Assembly: GCF_002367995.1 (NCBI RefSeq)
Contig: NZ_AP018207.1
Span: 5,693,963 to 5,757,962, forward strand
From: Calothrix brevissima NIES-22
GTDB taxonomy: Bacteria > Cyanobacteriota > Cyanobacteriia > Cyanobacteriales > Nostocaceae
Reading direction: 5' to 3'
DNA length: 64,000 nt
Both the position numbers and the translations under genes were made by a program. Below are positions 26,814 through 36,827 of the stretch, piece by piece (within the stretch, counting starts at the first letter, position 1; each line of letters begins with the position of its first letter). The notes under the pieces are model-generated. The model was given only the letters and a program-made list of their open reading frames with translations, did no database searches and was not told the DNA's origin.

Positions 26814-28271
26814 TTAACTTGCTTGGTGACTATAACGATTTTCGAGTGATGATGAAGTGGGTAAAGTGACTGTGAATATACTACCTTCACCTAAACGCGA
26901 TCGCACAGTTACATTTCCACCCATACTTTCTACCAAGGTTTTGACAATTGACAATCCCAACCCAGTACCACCTGTAGCGCGGTTACGGGTTTCATCAACG
27001 CGATAAAATCTCTCAAAAATCCGCGATTGATGTTTAAGCGGTATTCCATAACCTGCGTCACAAACTTGAATCACAGCCGCATCTTCTTGCTGATATAATT
27101 TCACAATGACTGGGGTATCAGCCTCAGAATATTTGACAGCATTATCAATTAAATTTAAAAATACTTGTTTGAGGCGATTATAATCTGCTTTCACCTCAAT
27201 TGTTTGATGTGTAGCTTCAATTATAATTTGGCGATCGCTAAATTTCTGCGCCATCCCCACAACTTCTACAACTAAATCATTCAGTACGCAAGGATTTAAA
27301 GAAAAATGTAAATAACCGCTATCTGCTCTAGCTAAATCTAGCAAGTCTTGTAACAGGCGAATTGTATGTTCTGCTTCTGTTGCAGCAGTTTCTAAGGCTT
27401 CTATTTGCGTAGTTGTTAAATTATTTTTTCGTCTTAATACACTTTGTAAATATCCATGAACTATTGTTAATGGCGTGCGTAACTCATGGGAAACATTACT
27501 AACAAATTGTCGCTCTTGCTCCCAAGCTAGGGAGAGACGCGATAATAACATATTAAAAGTTTGTGCTAGTTCTTTAACTTCGCTAGGTGCGCGATCGATA
27601 GATAATTGTGCTTCTGATAAATCTGCAGCCGAAATTACTGCTGTCATTTGGCTTAACTGACGTAGTGGCTGAAGAGAACGCTGAATATAAAATGCGATCG
27701 CCACAGAAATTACTAAAATAACTAAACTACTAGCAATTCCTAAACTTTGCACCATTGCCAAATACATCTTCTGTTCGCGGGTAACATCTTGTACCACAAA
27801 TAACTTACCCAATACATTACCCTTCACTGGTAAGGAACCACCGCATAAAACAAAATAGCGCTGTTTCACTTGGGTGACTTGTGGTTTTAGAGACATCTCC
27901 GTCAGCGACATTAATTCCGATGCTGCTGTATCCGATAACTGATTCCAATTTTGCGATTTAGCGATAATTTTATTTTCTGAGCCTTTAACCCAAATAAATA
28001 TGTCGTTATTCGTTAAACTATCGACAGATTTTTGTAACCCTTGCTCAGGAGGCATCATTTCGCTATAAATTTTTACATCACGGGGTAGGCGATCGGCAAT
28101 TCTTTCAATATTATATTTATGGCTATTAATTAAAATTTGCTGCATTTTCAAACTAGTCCAAATAGCCAGACTTCCTAATCCTAAGGTTGAGAATGCAGCA
28201 ATGCCAATCGTTAAGCGTACCCTTAATGAACCCGGATCGATTGTTTGCTTAAGTTTTTGGATTTGATTCAC
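26814..28271 (-). CDS. Two-component sensor histidine kinase (HAMP-HisKA-HATPase)
   Basis: 485 residues. TM1 is at about 20-40, an extracytoplasmic sensor loop of about 130 residues follows, and TM2 is at about 175-197 (SLGIASSLVILVISVAIAFYI). HAMP, then HisKA with VSHELRTPLTIVHGY (phosphoacceptor His) and HATPase_c with NLIDNAVKYS, DAGYGIPL and GGTGLGLSIVKTL complete the protein. It is the last gene of the DM13-DUF4079-kinase unit. Its ATG overlaps the DUF4079 stop by four bases, so translation is coupled. No response regulator is adjacent. The RppB-like overall layout does not settle the signal. Confidence 0.9.
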   Translation of the reverse strand: MNQIQKLKQTIDPGSLRVRLTIGIAAFSTLGLGSLAIWTSLKMQQILINSHKYNIERIADRLPRDVKIYSEMMPPEQGLQKSVDSLTNNDIFIWVKGSENKIIAKSQNWNQLSDTAASELMSLTEMSLKPQVTQVKQRYFVLCGGSLPVKGNVLGKLFVVQDVTREQKMYLAMVQSLGIASSLVILVISVAIAFYIQRSLQPLRQLSQMTAVISAADLSEAQLSIDRAPSEVKELAQTFNMLLSRLSLAWEQERQFVSNVSHELRTPLTIVHGYLQSVLRRKNNLTTTQIEALETAATEAEHTIRLLQDLLDLARADSGYLHFSLNPCVLNDLVVEVVGMAQKFSDRQIIIEATHQTIEVKADYNRLKQVFLNLIDNAVKYSEADTPVIVKLYQQEDAAVIQVCDAGYGIPLKHQSRIFERFYRVDETRNRATGGTGLGLSIVKTLVESMGGNVTVRSRLGEGSIFTVTLPTSSSLENRYSHQAS

Positions 28272-28987
28272 TTTGTTGTTTGCGTATTCGGTGGTAAACA
28301 GGTTTTATTCACAAAATCACACTGATAAATATAGGGTTCTTGCCAACTCAGAGAAATTTCTAATAAATCTCTAGTTCCAGTCAAGCCTTGCCCAATAAAT
28401 AGTAATAGAGCAAAGCAATTTAAAATTGTATGGGCAATCCGCCAGCGATGGGATCTATCTTGATAAATATCTTGGACAATAGCCACAGAAAAAATCATCA
28501 GTAAAGCTGCCGTAATCCCGATATAATAATGCGACCAATACCACTCATTAGTCCGACGAAAAACACCATCTTGACAACCAATAATTACTAAATTTATCCC
28601 TGTTAAAGTCGCAAAAACTCCCCGCCATAATCGCTGCTTGGCTCTAAATAGTAAGATAAAAAATGCAATAGTAGCAGCAAAAATTAAGCCAATCAAGACA
28701 ACTTGACTAGTTGCAGTAACCCACAATTGATGCTTAATAATATTTTTACCAATTGCATAAGCTAAACCAATTAAAGTTACACCAACAACTGTACTAGCCA
28801 GCCAATCACCTAACTGTTTATGTTCCGGCCCCACTAGTGGTGGTATTTTGCTTTTAGCCTTCGCCAAAGTCTGTAAACGGCGTTGGCGCGTTTGCCATGC
28901 GAGATTGACAACATTACCCAAAAGTGGGAAAAAAATAACAACCGCGATCGCTGGATGAATCAGCGCCAAAAAATCAGCTAATTGCAT
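28268..28987 (-). CDS. DUF4079 multi-pass membrane protein
   Basis: 239 residues with about six hydrophobic helices. The N-terminus LIHPAIAVVIFFPLLGNVVNLAWQ is typical of cyanobacterial DUF4079 proteins, which resemble cytochrome b561-like membrane domains. Histidines sit near helix ends (H in LIHP, PEHKQL, IKHQLW, WSHYYIG, HRWRIAH), so heme binding is possible but not shown. It overlaps the downstream kinase gene by four bases. A DM13 lipoprotein gene lies 170 bp upstream on the same strand. A membrane redox component that informs the kinase would fit, as inference. Confidence 0.75.
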   Translation of the reverse strand: MQLADFLALIHPAIAVVIFFPLLGNVVNLAWQTRQRRLQTLAKAKSKIPPLVGPEHKQLGDWLASTVVGVTLIGLAYAIGKNIIKHQLWVTATSQVVLIGLIFAATIAFFILLFRAKQRLWRGVFATLTGINLVIIGCQDGVFRRTNEWYWSHYYIGITAALLMIFSVAIVQDIYQDRSHRWRIAHTILNCFALLLFIGQGLTGTRDLLEISLSWQEPYIYQCDFVNKTCLPPNTQTTK

Positions 28988-29156
28988 ATAATACCTATTT
29001 ACAGAACATCCACAATCTTTAAGTAGTTAGTAGTCAAAACTAGACAAGCTAACTCATACCGCTACTTTCAAAATAGCCGCCGCAGAGAAATCAAAAGTGT
29101 TGATTATTTTGCGCTCACACTTTAAAAAAAACTATTTTTACTGATTAAATCCAGCT

Positions 29157-29615
29157 TTAACTACTAGCTAAAGGGGCATAACCAAAAGTAGCATTAAATT
29201 TGCGACACCAGATTGCTACTGATTTAAATTCAGCTAAATTTACTGTTTCCGGTACAGCATAACGTTGAGTACCGCTAATTTTTTGTAACTGCGCAACACT
29301 CACATAATCCTTTTCTTTAATCCCCGATTGTGGTGGCGCATCAGAACGATGCAAAATCACATATAAATCCGGGCCTTTATCAGTTTTAAAATCTTTATCA
29401 AACTCTAAATAACGTTTTCCTTGTTCGCTAATAACCTGTACCCTTCCCTGAGTCGGATGTTCCCCAGCTTTAAAAGCTCCCGCTCCTCCACCAGAACTGA
29501 CTATAGTTGATTTAGGAGTTGTTGGGGTTTCTGTTTGCTTAGTATTACTCTCATTCGCACAGCCTACGCTGATAACAGCAATCATACTCACAATAGCTAA
29601 ATGCTTAAACTTCAT
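29157..29615 (-). CDS. DM13-domain lipoprotein
   Basis: 152 residues. A lipoprotein signal peptide ends in a lipobox (VISVGCANES, lipidated Cys at about position 19), followed by a Thr/Ser linker. The DM13 domain is at about 45-150: GGAGAFKAGEHPTQGRVQV, KGPDLYVILH, and the conserved cysteine in VAIWCRKFNATFGYAPL. DM13 domains are proposed redox/electron-transfer modules, often next to DOMON or b561-type partners. It is anchored in a membrane facing the periplasm. It is first in a likely three-gene unit with the DUF4079 protein and a sensor kinase. Confidence 0.85.
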   Translation of the reverse strand: MKFKHLAIVSMIAVISVGCANESNTKQTETPTTPKSTIVSSGGGAGAFKAGEHPTQGRVQVISEQGKRYLEFDKDFKTDKGPDLYVILHRSDAPPQSGIKEKDYVSVAQLQKISGTQRYAVPETVNLAEFKSVAIWCRKFNATFGYAPLASS

Positions 29616-29994
29616 AATTTTATCTCTGTAAATTCTGCTCTAATAACAATGTAAAGCTTTGCACTAGCAACAAAATTAATTTAAGCTGAGAATTTATTAA
29701 AAATTTAGGCTCTCTATTCTTAGGTTAATTTCAAAATTCCCTTAGCTACTATAGAAACTCAACCAGAGCATCCCAATTTTGCCAAAATAGGGGCTAGGGA
29801 TGCTCCTCGTGAGATCCTTCCGCTTTCTCTTCCCTTGGCGTACTTGGCGTACTTGGCGGTTTATAAAAAAGAAATTGCATCTTCACGAGTAATTGTTTAT
29901 TACTCATAAAACTTATAATTATGATATTCCCATAAAATTATGCAAAACATCTTCTTCTCTCTGCGCCTCCGCGCCTCTGCGGTTGAAAAATCAT
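29616..29994. other. Intergenic region with common dispersed repeats
   Basis: 379 bp without an ORF. It contains CTTGGCGTACTTGGCG units (29838-29860) and a TCTGCGCCTCCGCGCCTCTG block (29956-29980). Both look like dispersed repeat sequence rather than coding remnants. Confidence 0.5.
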
Positions 29995-30786
29995 TCATTT
30001 TCGATAATGCCATTTAGTAAACTCTTCTATATTTGATATAGTTAAAAAATCAATAGTTTGAAACTGCCTATCAATAGCTGGAAGACTACATATTTTAGCA
30101 CCAATACTTAAGTAAGCCTGCATAATATTAGGAAGAGAAACATTACATAATTCAGGACAATTTTGTGATATTTCTAGGGAATATTCTGGATGAGGATAAA
30201 CAATAATCTGGGGATGCATCCAATTATTAGATTGAAAAGAATGATAAGCACAAACAGCTTCCCAAGGATTTTGTGTCAGTAAAGATGCACAGCCAAAAAA
30301 ATATTTACTTTGACTGTAAATTAAATAATTTGCTAGTCCTTCCCAAAGTAATAAAAGTGCTTGAATATTGCGATATTCTTTAGCGATACATGCACGCCCA
30401 ACCTCTACAGACATTTGCAGAATACTCTCTGGAATACTACTTAAATTAAAAATATCTGCAGCATCAAAACCTAATCCTTGAGAAGCCATTTTATAAGTTT
30501 GCATCCGATAAGTACCGATAGTTTTACCAGTCACTTGCGAAATCAGCAGCAAATGATGGCAAACTTCATCAAACCTATCTCGATCCATTTGGTTAATATT
30601 AGAATTAGAGAAACCTAAACCTAATTCTAGATTAAACACTTCAAAGCGTAACCGATATATTGATTCTAATTCTGCTTCAGTCGTAGCTAGTTTTAAAATA
30701 TATTTTTTGTTTTGAAGTACAGGAAAATCTTTTAAGGCTAACGCAGAATTCCGTTGATTATCAGTGTTGGGACAAGAAATTTCCAT
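29995..30786 (-). CDS. GNAT-fold N-acyltransferase, OlsB/hemolysin-like
   Basis: 263 residues. The layout matches the OlsB-like family: KLATTEAELESIYRLRFEVF near residue 32, then DEVCHHLLLISQVTGKTIGTYRM, and VEVGRACIAKEYRNIQALLLLW, the acyl-CoA/ACP binding helix. Family members transfer a 3-hydroxyacyl or acyl chain from ACP to an amine such as ornithine; the acceptor here is unknown. FFGCASLLTQNPWEAVCAYH is also family-typical. It is soluble or membrane-associated and transcribed alone. No PlsC-type partner for ornithine lipid is adjacent, so a role in lipid synthesis is only family-based. Confidence 0.75.
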   Translation of the reverse strand: MEISCPNTDNQRNSALALKDFPVLQNKKYILKLATTEAELESIYRLRFEVFNLELGLGFSNSNINQMDRDRFDEVCHHLLLISQVTGKTIGTYRMQTYKMASQGLGFDAADIFNLSSIPESILQMSVEVGRACIAKEYRNIQALLLLWEGLANYLIYSQSKYFFGCASLLTQNPWEAVCAYHSFQSNNWMHPQIIVYPHPEYSLEISQNCPELCNVSLPNIMQAYLSIGAKICSLPAIDRQFQTIDFLTISNIEEFTKWHYRK

Positions 30787-31409
30787 CTGTCTGATTACTG
30801 GAAATGGGAAAATACTTTACTATAATTGAGTCTCTGCGGAGATAGTGAAGTTGAGAAAATTATCGATACCAAATACCCAAATTCTCAAAGAATTCGGGTG
30901 TCTTACATCTCACTAATAATTGATAAATGTTATAGTTTTTGATGTTTGAAATATGCGAATATTTGATGATTGTCCAGAAACACCTGGATATATGGGAATT
31001 TAGATAAATTGTCTTTTAACTGATGGTAGACTGACGAACTGATTTTAAGTAGCCGATTTGACAATTTCTCCTTATTTTTAAACAACTAAATAATTTAAAG
31101 TGTGAGGAATGGGTGTTATTATTATGAGCATAATTGCCTCAAAAATCTGGCAATAAGATACAGAATTTTTTCCTTGGGCAATTTATAGGCATAGTTATAT
31201 CCATAAATTGAGCAAGCCTACAAATTTCTCTGTAGACTTGCTGTTTTGACAAGTTAATTTTTACCAATTCTCGAAGATTCAGCGAAAACTCATAAACTAA
31301 AAACTTACCTTCTCTCCAAATCTCGTAATTACGAATTGGTATGAAATTATCGCTTGGGAAAGTCAAGAAACGCAGATCCCAAAAAGTGAACTTACTGATG
31401 AATTTACTA
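30787..31409. other. Intergenic region downstream of nadK
   Basis: About 620 bp. A minus-strand frame (31139-31543) overlaps the end of nadK in another phase, has atypical composition, and I reject it. A hairpin ACCCAAATTCT / AGAATTCGGGT lies at 30875-30899. No gene, RNA or repeat of note otherwise. Confidence 0.5.
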
Positions 31410-32336
31410 TTAATTGCGGTGATTATTATTGTAGCGAACCCTCGTACCTGCCCACAACAATTTTTCGCGTAGTGTCTGGTAGTAGGAGTTGTTTTCCCGC
31501 AAAATAATAAATTTGGCTCGACAATCAGCCATTCGCACATCAACGCGGTGTCCAGGCCAAATTGAAGTAGCTAAAACGCCATCTGTCCACAGCTTGGTAC
31601 TTAAATCGTAATCCCCCAAAGGCCAAACGCTGACTACAGAACCAGGGGGTAAAACTAGGGGACGGTTGGAAAGACTCATCGGACAGATGGGAGTGATGGT
31701 AACTGCTTCCATACCATCGTGCATAATTGGGCCGTTAGCAGAAACGGTGTAACCAGTAGAACCAGTGGGAGTAGAAACAATTAAACCATCGCCAACATAT
31801 TGATCGACAATTTCCCCGTCAATTTCCATTTCTAAAATTGAGGTGATCATGCGATCGGCGGAGGCTGGCTTAATACAGAATTCATTCAAAGCCAAATAGC
31901 GATCGCTCACTGGTTCTAAATGCGATCCTTGACCTTCAAACACTGCTGCTTGTAACATCATCCGCCGTTGAATTGCATAGCGGTCTTCAAACAGCCGATC
32001 CCACACTTTCTCTGTATCTTGAAATTCTTCCACTGACTCGGTTAAGAACCCCAGATGACCTCCCACATTCACTCCCAAAATGGGGATGCCAGCTGGAGCT
32101 AAATGTCTGGCACCAGTTAAAACCGTACCGTCACCGCCAAGCACCAATGCCAGATCGATTGGTTGACCCACTGAAGCCAAAAACACCGGATAAGGGTTGT
32201 CTTTTGGGCCGCTAGGCCCCATCAACACCTGACATTGGCGATTTTCTAGTTGTTTAGCACAGATTTCTGCCCAGCGTTTACTCTGGGCATCTCGCGCTTT
32301 ATAAGCAATGATTACCTGCTTTAGTTGCACGCACAA
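31410..32336 (-). CDS. nadK: NAD kinase
   Basis: Phosphorylates NAD to NADP with ATP. About 308 residues. LVLGGDGTVLTGARHLAP carries the GGDG motif, with PILGVNVGGHLGFLTE and the substrate loop VSTPTGSTGYTVSANGPI. The frame starts with a TTG codon whose first base is directly next to the ndhE stop (zero gap). A GTG two codons later (reading VQLKQVIIAY) is an alternative. Either way, translation should be coupled to the NDH-1 genes. Last gene of the ndhA-I-G-E-nadK string. Confidence 0.93.
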   Translation of the reverse strand: MCVQLKQVIIAYKARDAQSKRWAEICAKQLENRQCQVLMGPSGPKDNPYPVFLASVGQPIDLALVLGGDGTVLTGARHLAPAGIPILGVNVGGHLGFLTESVEEFQDTEKVWDRLFEDRYAIQRRMMLQAAVFEGQGSHLEPVSDRYLALNEFCIKPASADRMITSILEMEIDGEIVDQYVGDGLIVSTPTGSTGYTVSANGPIMHDGMEAVTITPICPMSLSNRPLVLPPGSVVSVWPLGDYDLSTKLWTDGVLATSIWPGHRVDVRMADCRAKFIILRENNSYYQTLREKLLWAGTRVRYNNNHRN

Positions 32337-32642
32337 TTACCACTTGAGGAGATTAAACTGCTCCATATCGACGGTATCGCGGTTGCGATAAATGGCAAGC
32401 ACGATCGCCAAACCTACCGCCGCTTCGGCTGCGGCCACGGTAATCACAAATACGGTGAAAACCTGACCCTTAATTAATGTTGAGTCAAGAAAGTTGGAAA
32501 ATGCCATTAAATTCAAATTAACAGCATTTAGTAGTAACTCAATTGACATCAGCACGCGCACAGCGTTGCGACTAGTAATTAAACCATAGATGCCAATACA
32601 AAATAAAGCGGCTGCGAGTAACAAAAAGTACTGGAGTTCCAT
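32337..32642 (-). CDS. ndhE: NDH-1 subunit NdhE (NuoK-like)
   Basis: 101 residues with three transmembrane helices: [41 protein letters not shown] and [21 protein letters not shown]. The membrane glutamates in the second and third helices are the conserved proton-path residues of NuoK/NdhE. Part of the thylakoid NDH-1 complex in respiration and cyclic electron flow around photosystem I. Fourth in the ndhA-I-G-E block, 51 bp after ndhG. Confidence 0.95.
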   Translation of the reverse strand: MELQYFLLLAAALFCIGIYGLITSRNAVRVLMSIELLLNAVNLNLMAFSNFLDSTLIKGQVFTVFVITVAAAEAAVGLAIVLAIYRNRDTVDMEQFNLLKW

Positions 32643-32693
32643 GAATCTTTTGAGTTTTTATTCAGAATTTAGTTGTGAGTTGGGGTTAGCTAA

Positions 32694-33344
32694 TTATTCG
32701 CGCCGAGAACCGCCACGATAGACAGGATTTTCACCAGATTCATTACTAATGTTACCGATTGCTGCCATTTCTCTAGGACGTTCTGGCAAAGTTAACACTG
32801 TTTGTGGCAGTTCGGAATTAGTTGGTTCTGGTAAGTATTCGCGACGCGCCAAAATAATCGCTCCCACCATTGCCATCAACAACAAAACGGAAGCCAATTC
32901 AAAAGGTAGGAGAAAATCGCTAAAGAAATGCTCCCCAATTAACACTATGGAACTTTCAATAGTTACAGGAGCGGTTGCATAAGCCCAAGGAGTTGCTAAG
33001 ATCATTGTGCTTAAAAGCGCAAATAATCCCAGACTCACCACAGCTGTAAATATTTTCCGCAGCCCAGCACTAGGAAAGGGTGCAAAATTCTGCCGCTTGT
33101 TCACCAACATAATCGCAAACAAAATCAGCACGTTAACTGCACCAACATAAATCAGTATTTGTGCTGCGGCGACAAAATCACCGTTGAGTAACAGGTACAT
33201 GCCAGCGATGCTGATGAATACGCCACCAAGCAAAAAGGCAGAATAGACGATGCTCGAAGACAACACCACGCCTAAAGCTGCCCCAATCATCATCACAGCC
33301 AGTATACCAAAGGAAACAACCTGTACTCCTTCTGCTAGATTCAC
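32694..33344 (-). CDS. ndhG: NDH-1 subunit NdhG (NuoJ-like)
   Basis: 216 residues with five hydrophobic helices in the first about 165. AFLLGGVFISIAGMYLLLNGDFVAAAQILIYVGAVNVLILFAIML is the family landmark (helices 2 and 3). It is followed by the hydrophilic tail REYLPEPTNSELPQ. Membrane arm of NDH-1, between ndhI and ndhE. The 108-bp gap to ndhI is filled with TCAATAG repeats. Confidence 0.94.
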   Translation of the reverse strand: MNLAEGVQVVSFGILAVMMIGAALGVVLSSSIVYSAFLLGGVFISIAGMYLLLNGDFVAAAQILIYVGAVNVLILFAIMLVNKRQNFAPFPSAGLRKIFTAVVSLGLFALLSTMILATPWAYATAPVTIESSIVLIGEHFFSDFLLPFELASVLLLMAMVGAIILARREYLPEPTNSELPQTVLTLPERPREMAAIGNISNESGENPVYRGGSRRE

Positions 33345-33363
33345 TGTTTTTCGTCCTCAATTC

Positions 33364-33415
33364 AGTTGTCAAGAGTCAAGGGTCAATAGTCAATAGTCAA
33401 TAGTCAATAGTCATG
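33364..33415. repeat. STRR between ndhI and ndhG
   Basis: GTCAATA heptamers in about five copies. A second block (GTCATTTGTCAT type) fills the ndhA-ndhI gap at 34062-34120. Both sit inside an operon that is compact elsewhere. Confidence 0.85.
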
Positions 33416-33452
33416 TTTTAACTATGGACTATTAACTGGGGACTTTTGACAT

Positions 33453-34037
33453 TTATTTTTCTGCTTTTTCTACCAAGTCTTGGGGAAGCGCACCAGCACG
33501 GGGAGCATCAGCAGGTAGATCGTGGGGTTCCATTACGCCTTTGGGCAGGTAAACTAGTTCGCGTAATGGTGTCACCATTGGGTCATTGGTTACCTTGTAG
33601 GGTAAGCGTCCCAAGGCGACGTTGTCATAGTTCAATTCATGGCGATCGTAGGTGGAAAGCTCGTAATCTTCTGTCATAGACAGACAGTTAGTAGGGCAAT
33701 ATTCCACACAGTTACCGCAGAAAATACAAACTCCAAAGTCAATACTGTAGTGATTGAGCTTTTTCTTTTTGCTGGCTTTGTCAAATTCCCAATCGACAAC
33801 GGGTAAGTTGATGGGACATACGCGCACACAAACTTCACAGGCGATACATTTATCAAACTCAAAGTGAATTCTGCCGCGAAAACGTTCGCCAGGAATCAAT
33901 TTTTCGTAGGGATATTGGACAGTAATCGGCCGCCGCCGCATGTGGTCGAAGGTAACAGATAAGCCTTGACCGATATAACGACCAGCTTGCACTGCTTCTT
34001 TGGCATAATCGCCAACTTGTTTAAGGAACTTTAGCAT
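33453..34037 (-). CDS. ndhI: NDH-1 subunit NdhI (2x 4Fe-4S)
   Basis: 194 residues. Two ferredoxin-type clusters: [16 protein letters not shown] and [16 protein letters not shown], each CxxCxxCxxxCP. The N-terminal amphipathic part ([21 protein letters not shown]) anchors it to the membrane arm. It carries electrons through NDH-1 and takes part in ferredoxin-linked cyclic flow. Between ndhA and ndhG. Normal length. Confidence 0.96.
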   Translation of the reverse strand: MLKFLKQVGDYAKEAVQAGRYIGQGLSVTFDHMRRRPITVQYPYEKLIPGERFRGRIHFEFDKCIACEVCVRVCPINLPVVDWEFDKASKKKKLNHYSIDFGVCIFCGNCVEYCPTNCLSMTEDYELSTYDRHELNYDNVALGRLPYKVTNDPMVTPLRELVYLPKGVMEPHDLPADAPRAGALPQDLVEKAEK

Positions 34038-34122
34038 CGTGTTTTACTCTCTCTTTTGTCAGTTGTCATTGGTCATTAGTCATTTGTCATTTGTAAAATA
34101 ACTCATGACTGATGACTTGTGA

Positions 34123-35241
34123 CTAACCACCGAAGGCTACGGGAAAAGCTAGTTTCAGGGCTGCGGTTAATAGGAGATTAACCAAACCAACTGGTAGTAA
34201 GAATTTCCATCCTAAATCTAACAATTGGTCAATCCGTACCCGTGGTACTGTCCAGCGCAATAGGATGGCGACGAATACTAGCAAGTAGGCTTTGAGTACG
34301 GTCATAATGATACCCAAAGAAGCAGTTACTACCTGCAAGACTGGGTTGGCTTCGCTGACTCCTACCCAATTAGCGATCGCACTAATGGGAATGGGGAAAT
34401 CCCAACCGCCCAAGTATAAAATAGCAACCAGTAAGCTAGAAAGAATTAAGTTAACGTAGGAACCCAGGTAGAATAGACCGAATTTCATCCCGGCATATTC
34501 AGTTTGATAACCTGCAACTAGTTCTTCTTCCGCTTCTGGTAAGTCGAAGGGTAAGCGTTCGCATTCCGCTAAGGCGGCGATCCAGAAAATTAGAAATCCA
34601 ACTGGTTGACGCCAAATGTTCCAGCCTAAGATACCGTAGCCAGATTGTTGGTTAACAATATCAACGGTGCTGAGGCTATTAGACATCATCGCGATCGCGA
34701 GTACGCTCAACGCCAAGGGAATTTCATAACTAATTGATTGTGCTGCTGCCCGTAAGCCCCCTAAGAGGGAGTATTTATTATTTGATGCATAACCAGCCAT
34801 CAACAAGCCAATTGGTTGAATGCTAGACAGGGCAATCCACAAAAATACCCCCATCCCCACATTCGTAATTACGATATTCTGCCCAAAGGGCACAATCAGA
34901 AAAGACAGAAACACCGGAATTACTACAATAATTGGCCCCAGGGTAAATAACCAGGGGTCAGATTGGGCTGGGACGATATCTTCTTTAAATACCAGCTTGA
35001 TACCATCGGCAATCGGCACCAGCAAGCCAAAAGGCCCCATGTATTCCGGGCCAATTCGCTGTTGGGCGGCGGCGGAAATTTTCCGCTCTAACCAAGTGGC
35101 TACTAATACCCCTACTGTGGCTCCAATGAGCATCAGTATCATTGGCAGAGGCATCCAAATAGCTTTGGCTGCGTCTGGTGGTAGTCCTAAATCCGTCAGG
35201 GATTTAATAAAAGTTCCTTGAAGGTCAATTCCTGAGTTCAT
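34123..35241 (-). CDS. ndhA: NDH-1 subunit NdhA (NuoH-like)
   Basis: 372 residues with eight predicted helices. Landmarks are [40 protein letters not shown], and [27 protein letters not shown], the quinone-cavity loop. It is the membrane subunit that links the hydrophilic arm to the proton pumps. First gene of the block ndhA-I-G-E-nadK. The ATG at 35241 follows 336 bp of intergenic DNA. Confidence 0.96.
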   Translation of the reverse strand: MNSGIDLQGTFIKSLTDLGLPPDAAKAIWMPLPMILMLIGATVGVLVATWLERKISAAAQQRIGPEYMGPFGLLVPIADGIKLVFKEDIVPAQSDPWLFTLGPIIVVIPVFLSFLIVPFGQNIVITNVGMGVFLWIALSSIQPIGLLMAGYASNNKYSLLGGLRAAAQSISYEIPLALSVLAIAMMSNSLSTVDIVNQQSGYGILGWNIWRQPVGFLIFWIAALAECERLPFDLPEAEEELVAGYQTEYAGMKFGLFYLGSYVNLILSSLLVAILYLGGWDFPIPISAIANWVGVSEANPVLQVVTASLGIIMTVLKAYLLVFVAILLRWTVPRVRIDQLLDLGWKFLLPVGLVNLLLTAALKLAFPVAFGG

Positions 35242-35577
35242 GTTTCCGCTCTTTAAGTCATCTTGTGATGGCGAGTTACAAAATATTAGTTAAATTAATA
35301 TCTGTAAGTTCACCCATTAATATCTCTACCGAGACGACGCCTGATTGAATTTTGATTGCTATTTCCCATGCCTAGTATACCGTTGGATGGTTTTAGCCCC
35401 TCGTAAATCAACCACAAGTTCTACTTATAGCAATGATTGGGATTCACGCAGCTAACCCCTAATACCGTTGCCGCAGGACAAAGTTACCGTTTCCATTGTG
35501 GCAACGGTTTCTGCTTTCTTCAATGTTTTTGATTCCCTTGGCTCGTAAGCTGCTATAATAAGCAGTCCGTCTGCTCA
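35242..35577. other. gltA-ndhA intergenic region with hairpin
   Basis: ACCGTTGCC (35464-35472) and GGCAACGGT (35500-35508) form a long stem 70-110 bp beyond the gltA stop. A T-rich tail is present only on the plus side. It may stabilise or end the gltA mRNA. The ndhA promoter should lie in 35250-35450. Confidence 0.55.
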
Positions 35578-36714
35578 TTAGCGTTGGTCAATCGGAGTAT
35601 AAGCAACTTCGTGACGACCGTTATATACCTGAGTCGGACGGAAAATGCGGTTTTCTTCTAGCTGTTCTTTCCAGTGAGCTAGCCAACCAGCAACACGAGC
35701 GATCGCAAAAATTGGTGTAAATAAGTCTGTGGGAATTCCCATTTTCCTATACACCAAACCGGAGTAAAAGTCAACGTTAGGATAAATGCCTTTGTGACCT
35801 AGCTTTTCTGCTACTACCCGTTCCATCTCTTGGGCAATTTCATAGTACTTGTCTTCCCCAAATTTGGAAAACAACTGCTCCGCCAAGTTTTGCAAAATCG
35901 TGGCTCTGGGGTCTTTTACCTTATAGACGCGATGCCCAAAACCCATAATCTTGGCTTTACGTTGCAGCAAGTCTTCTACATAGGGACGGACATTGGCCAC
36001 CGAGCCAATTTCTTCCAACATTTGAATCACTTCTTCATTGGCTCCACCATGCAACGGCCCGCCTAAGGTACCCACGGCACTAGCAACTACAGCATAGGGG
36101 TCAGTGAGGGTCGAAGCTGTTACCCTGGCACTAAAGGTAGAAGCATTCATTGTATGCTCGACATGCAGTATCAAGCAGACATCAAAAATACGGGCTGCTA
36201 ACTCATCGGGTTCTTTCTCGTTGAGCATGTAGAGAAAGTTACCTGAGTAGTCTAAGTCATCCCTTGGTCGCACTGGGTCATTACCCTTGCGCATTAACTG
36301 AAAGGCCGCAACCATTGTGGGAATGGTTGCTATCAAGCGAACAACTGCATCCCGAATGTAGACGGGATTATGTAAATCTCGGCGCGAGTAAAACAAGCCT
36401 AAGGCTGCTGCTGAGGCTTGTAGTGCATCCATTGGGTGACCGCTTTCTGGAAAACATTTCATCATATCCCGGATGCGATATTTAATCCGTCTGTGGAGAC
36501 GAACTTCATCCTCGAATGCTTTCAATTCTTCCTTGCTGGGCAGTTCACCCCAGATTAAAAGATAAGCAGTTTCCAAAAATGTACTTTTTGCTGCTAGTTC
36601 CTCAATCCGGATACCACGATATTCTAGTATTCCCTTCTGCCCGTCAACATAACTGATACTGGATTGGGCAGCCGGAATGCCTTCCAAACCGGGCTTATAT
36701 TCGCACACCGACAT
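35578..36714 (-). CDS. gltA: Citrate synthase
   Basis: Condenses oxaloacetate and acetyl-CoA to citrate. 378 residues, the short bacterial/archaeal-type class. EYRGIRIEELAAKSTFLETAYLLIWGELP is the N-terminal signature. Active-site residues are the His in GGPLHGGANEEV, the His in GFGHRVYK, and the Asp in VDFYSGLVYRKMG. GIPTDLFTPIFAIARVAGW completes the fold. The family also contains 2-methylcitrate synthases, but no prp genes are near. Monocistronic by position, upstream of ndhA on the same strand. Confidence 0.92.
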   Translation of the reverse strand: MSVCEYKPGLEGIPAAQSSISYVDGQKGILEYRGIRIEELAAKSTFLETAYLLIWGELPSKEELKAFEDEVRLHRRIKYRIRDMMKCFPESGHPMDALQASAAALGLFYSRRDLHNPVYIRDAVVRLIATIPTMVAAFQLMRKGNDPVRPRDDLDYSGNFLYMLNEKEPDELAARIFDVCLILHVEHTMNASTFSARVTASTLTDPYAVVASAVGTLGGPLHGGANEEVIQMLEEIGSVANVRPYVEDLLQRKAKIMGFGHRVYKVKDPRATILQNLAEQLFSKFGEDKYYEIAQEMERVVAEKLGHKGIYPNVDFYSGLVYRKMGIPTDLFTPIFAIARVAGWLAHWKEQLEENRIFRPTQVYNGRHEVAYTPIDQR

Positions 36715-36827
36715 GGCAACACCATCTGCTTTGTGAAAGATTTGCTCAGGCTAACTTACCAGAAATCGTTATTGCAATAACAGTGACAGTTATAACCTTA
36801 AGTCTTTTCATAACCGTTAGAAAACCG

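Noticed and set aside
31139-31543. 134-codon minus-strand frame downstream of nadK
   Set aside because: Overlaps the nadK 3' end in another phase on the same strand, has unusual composition and resembles no family.
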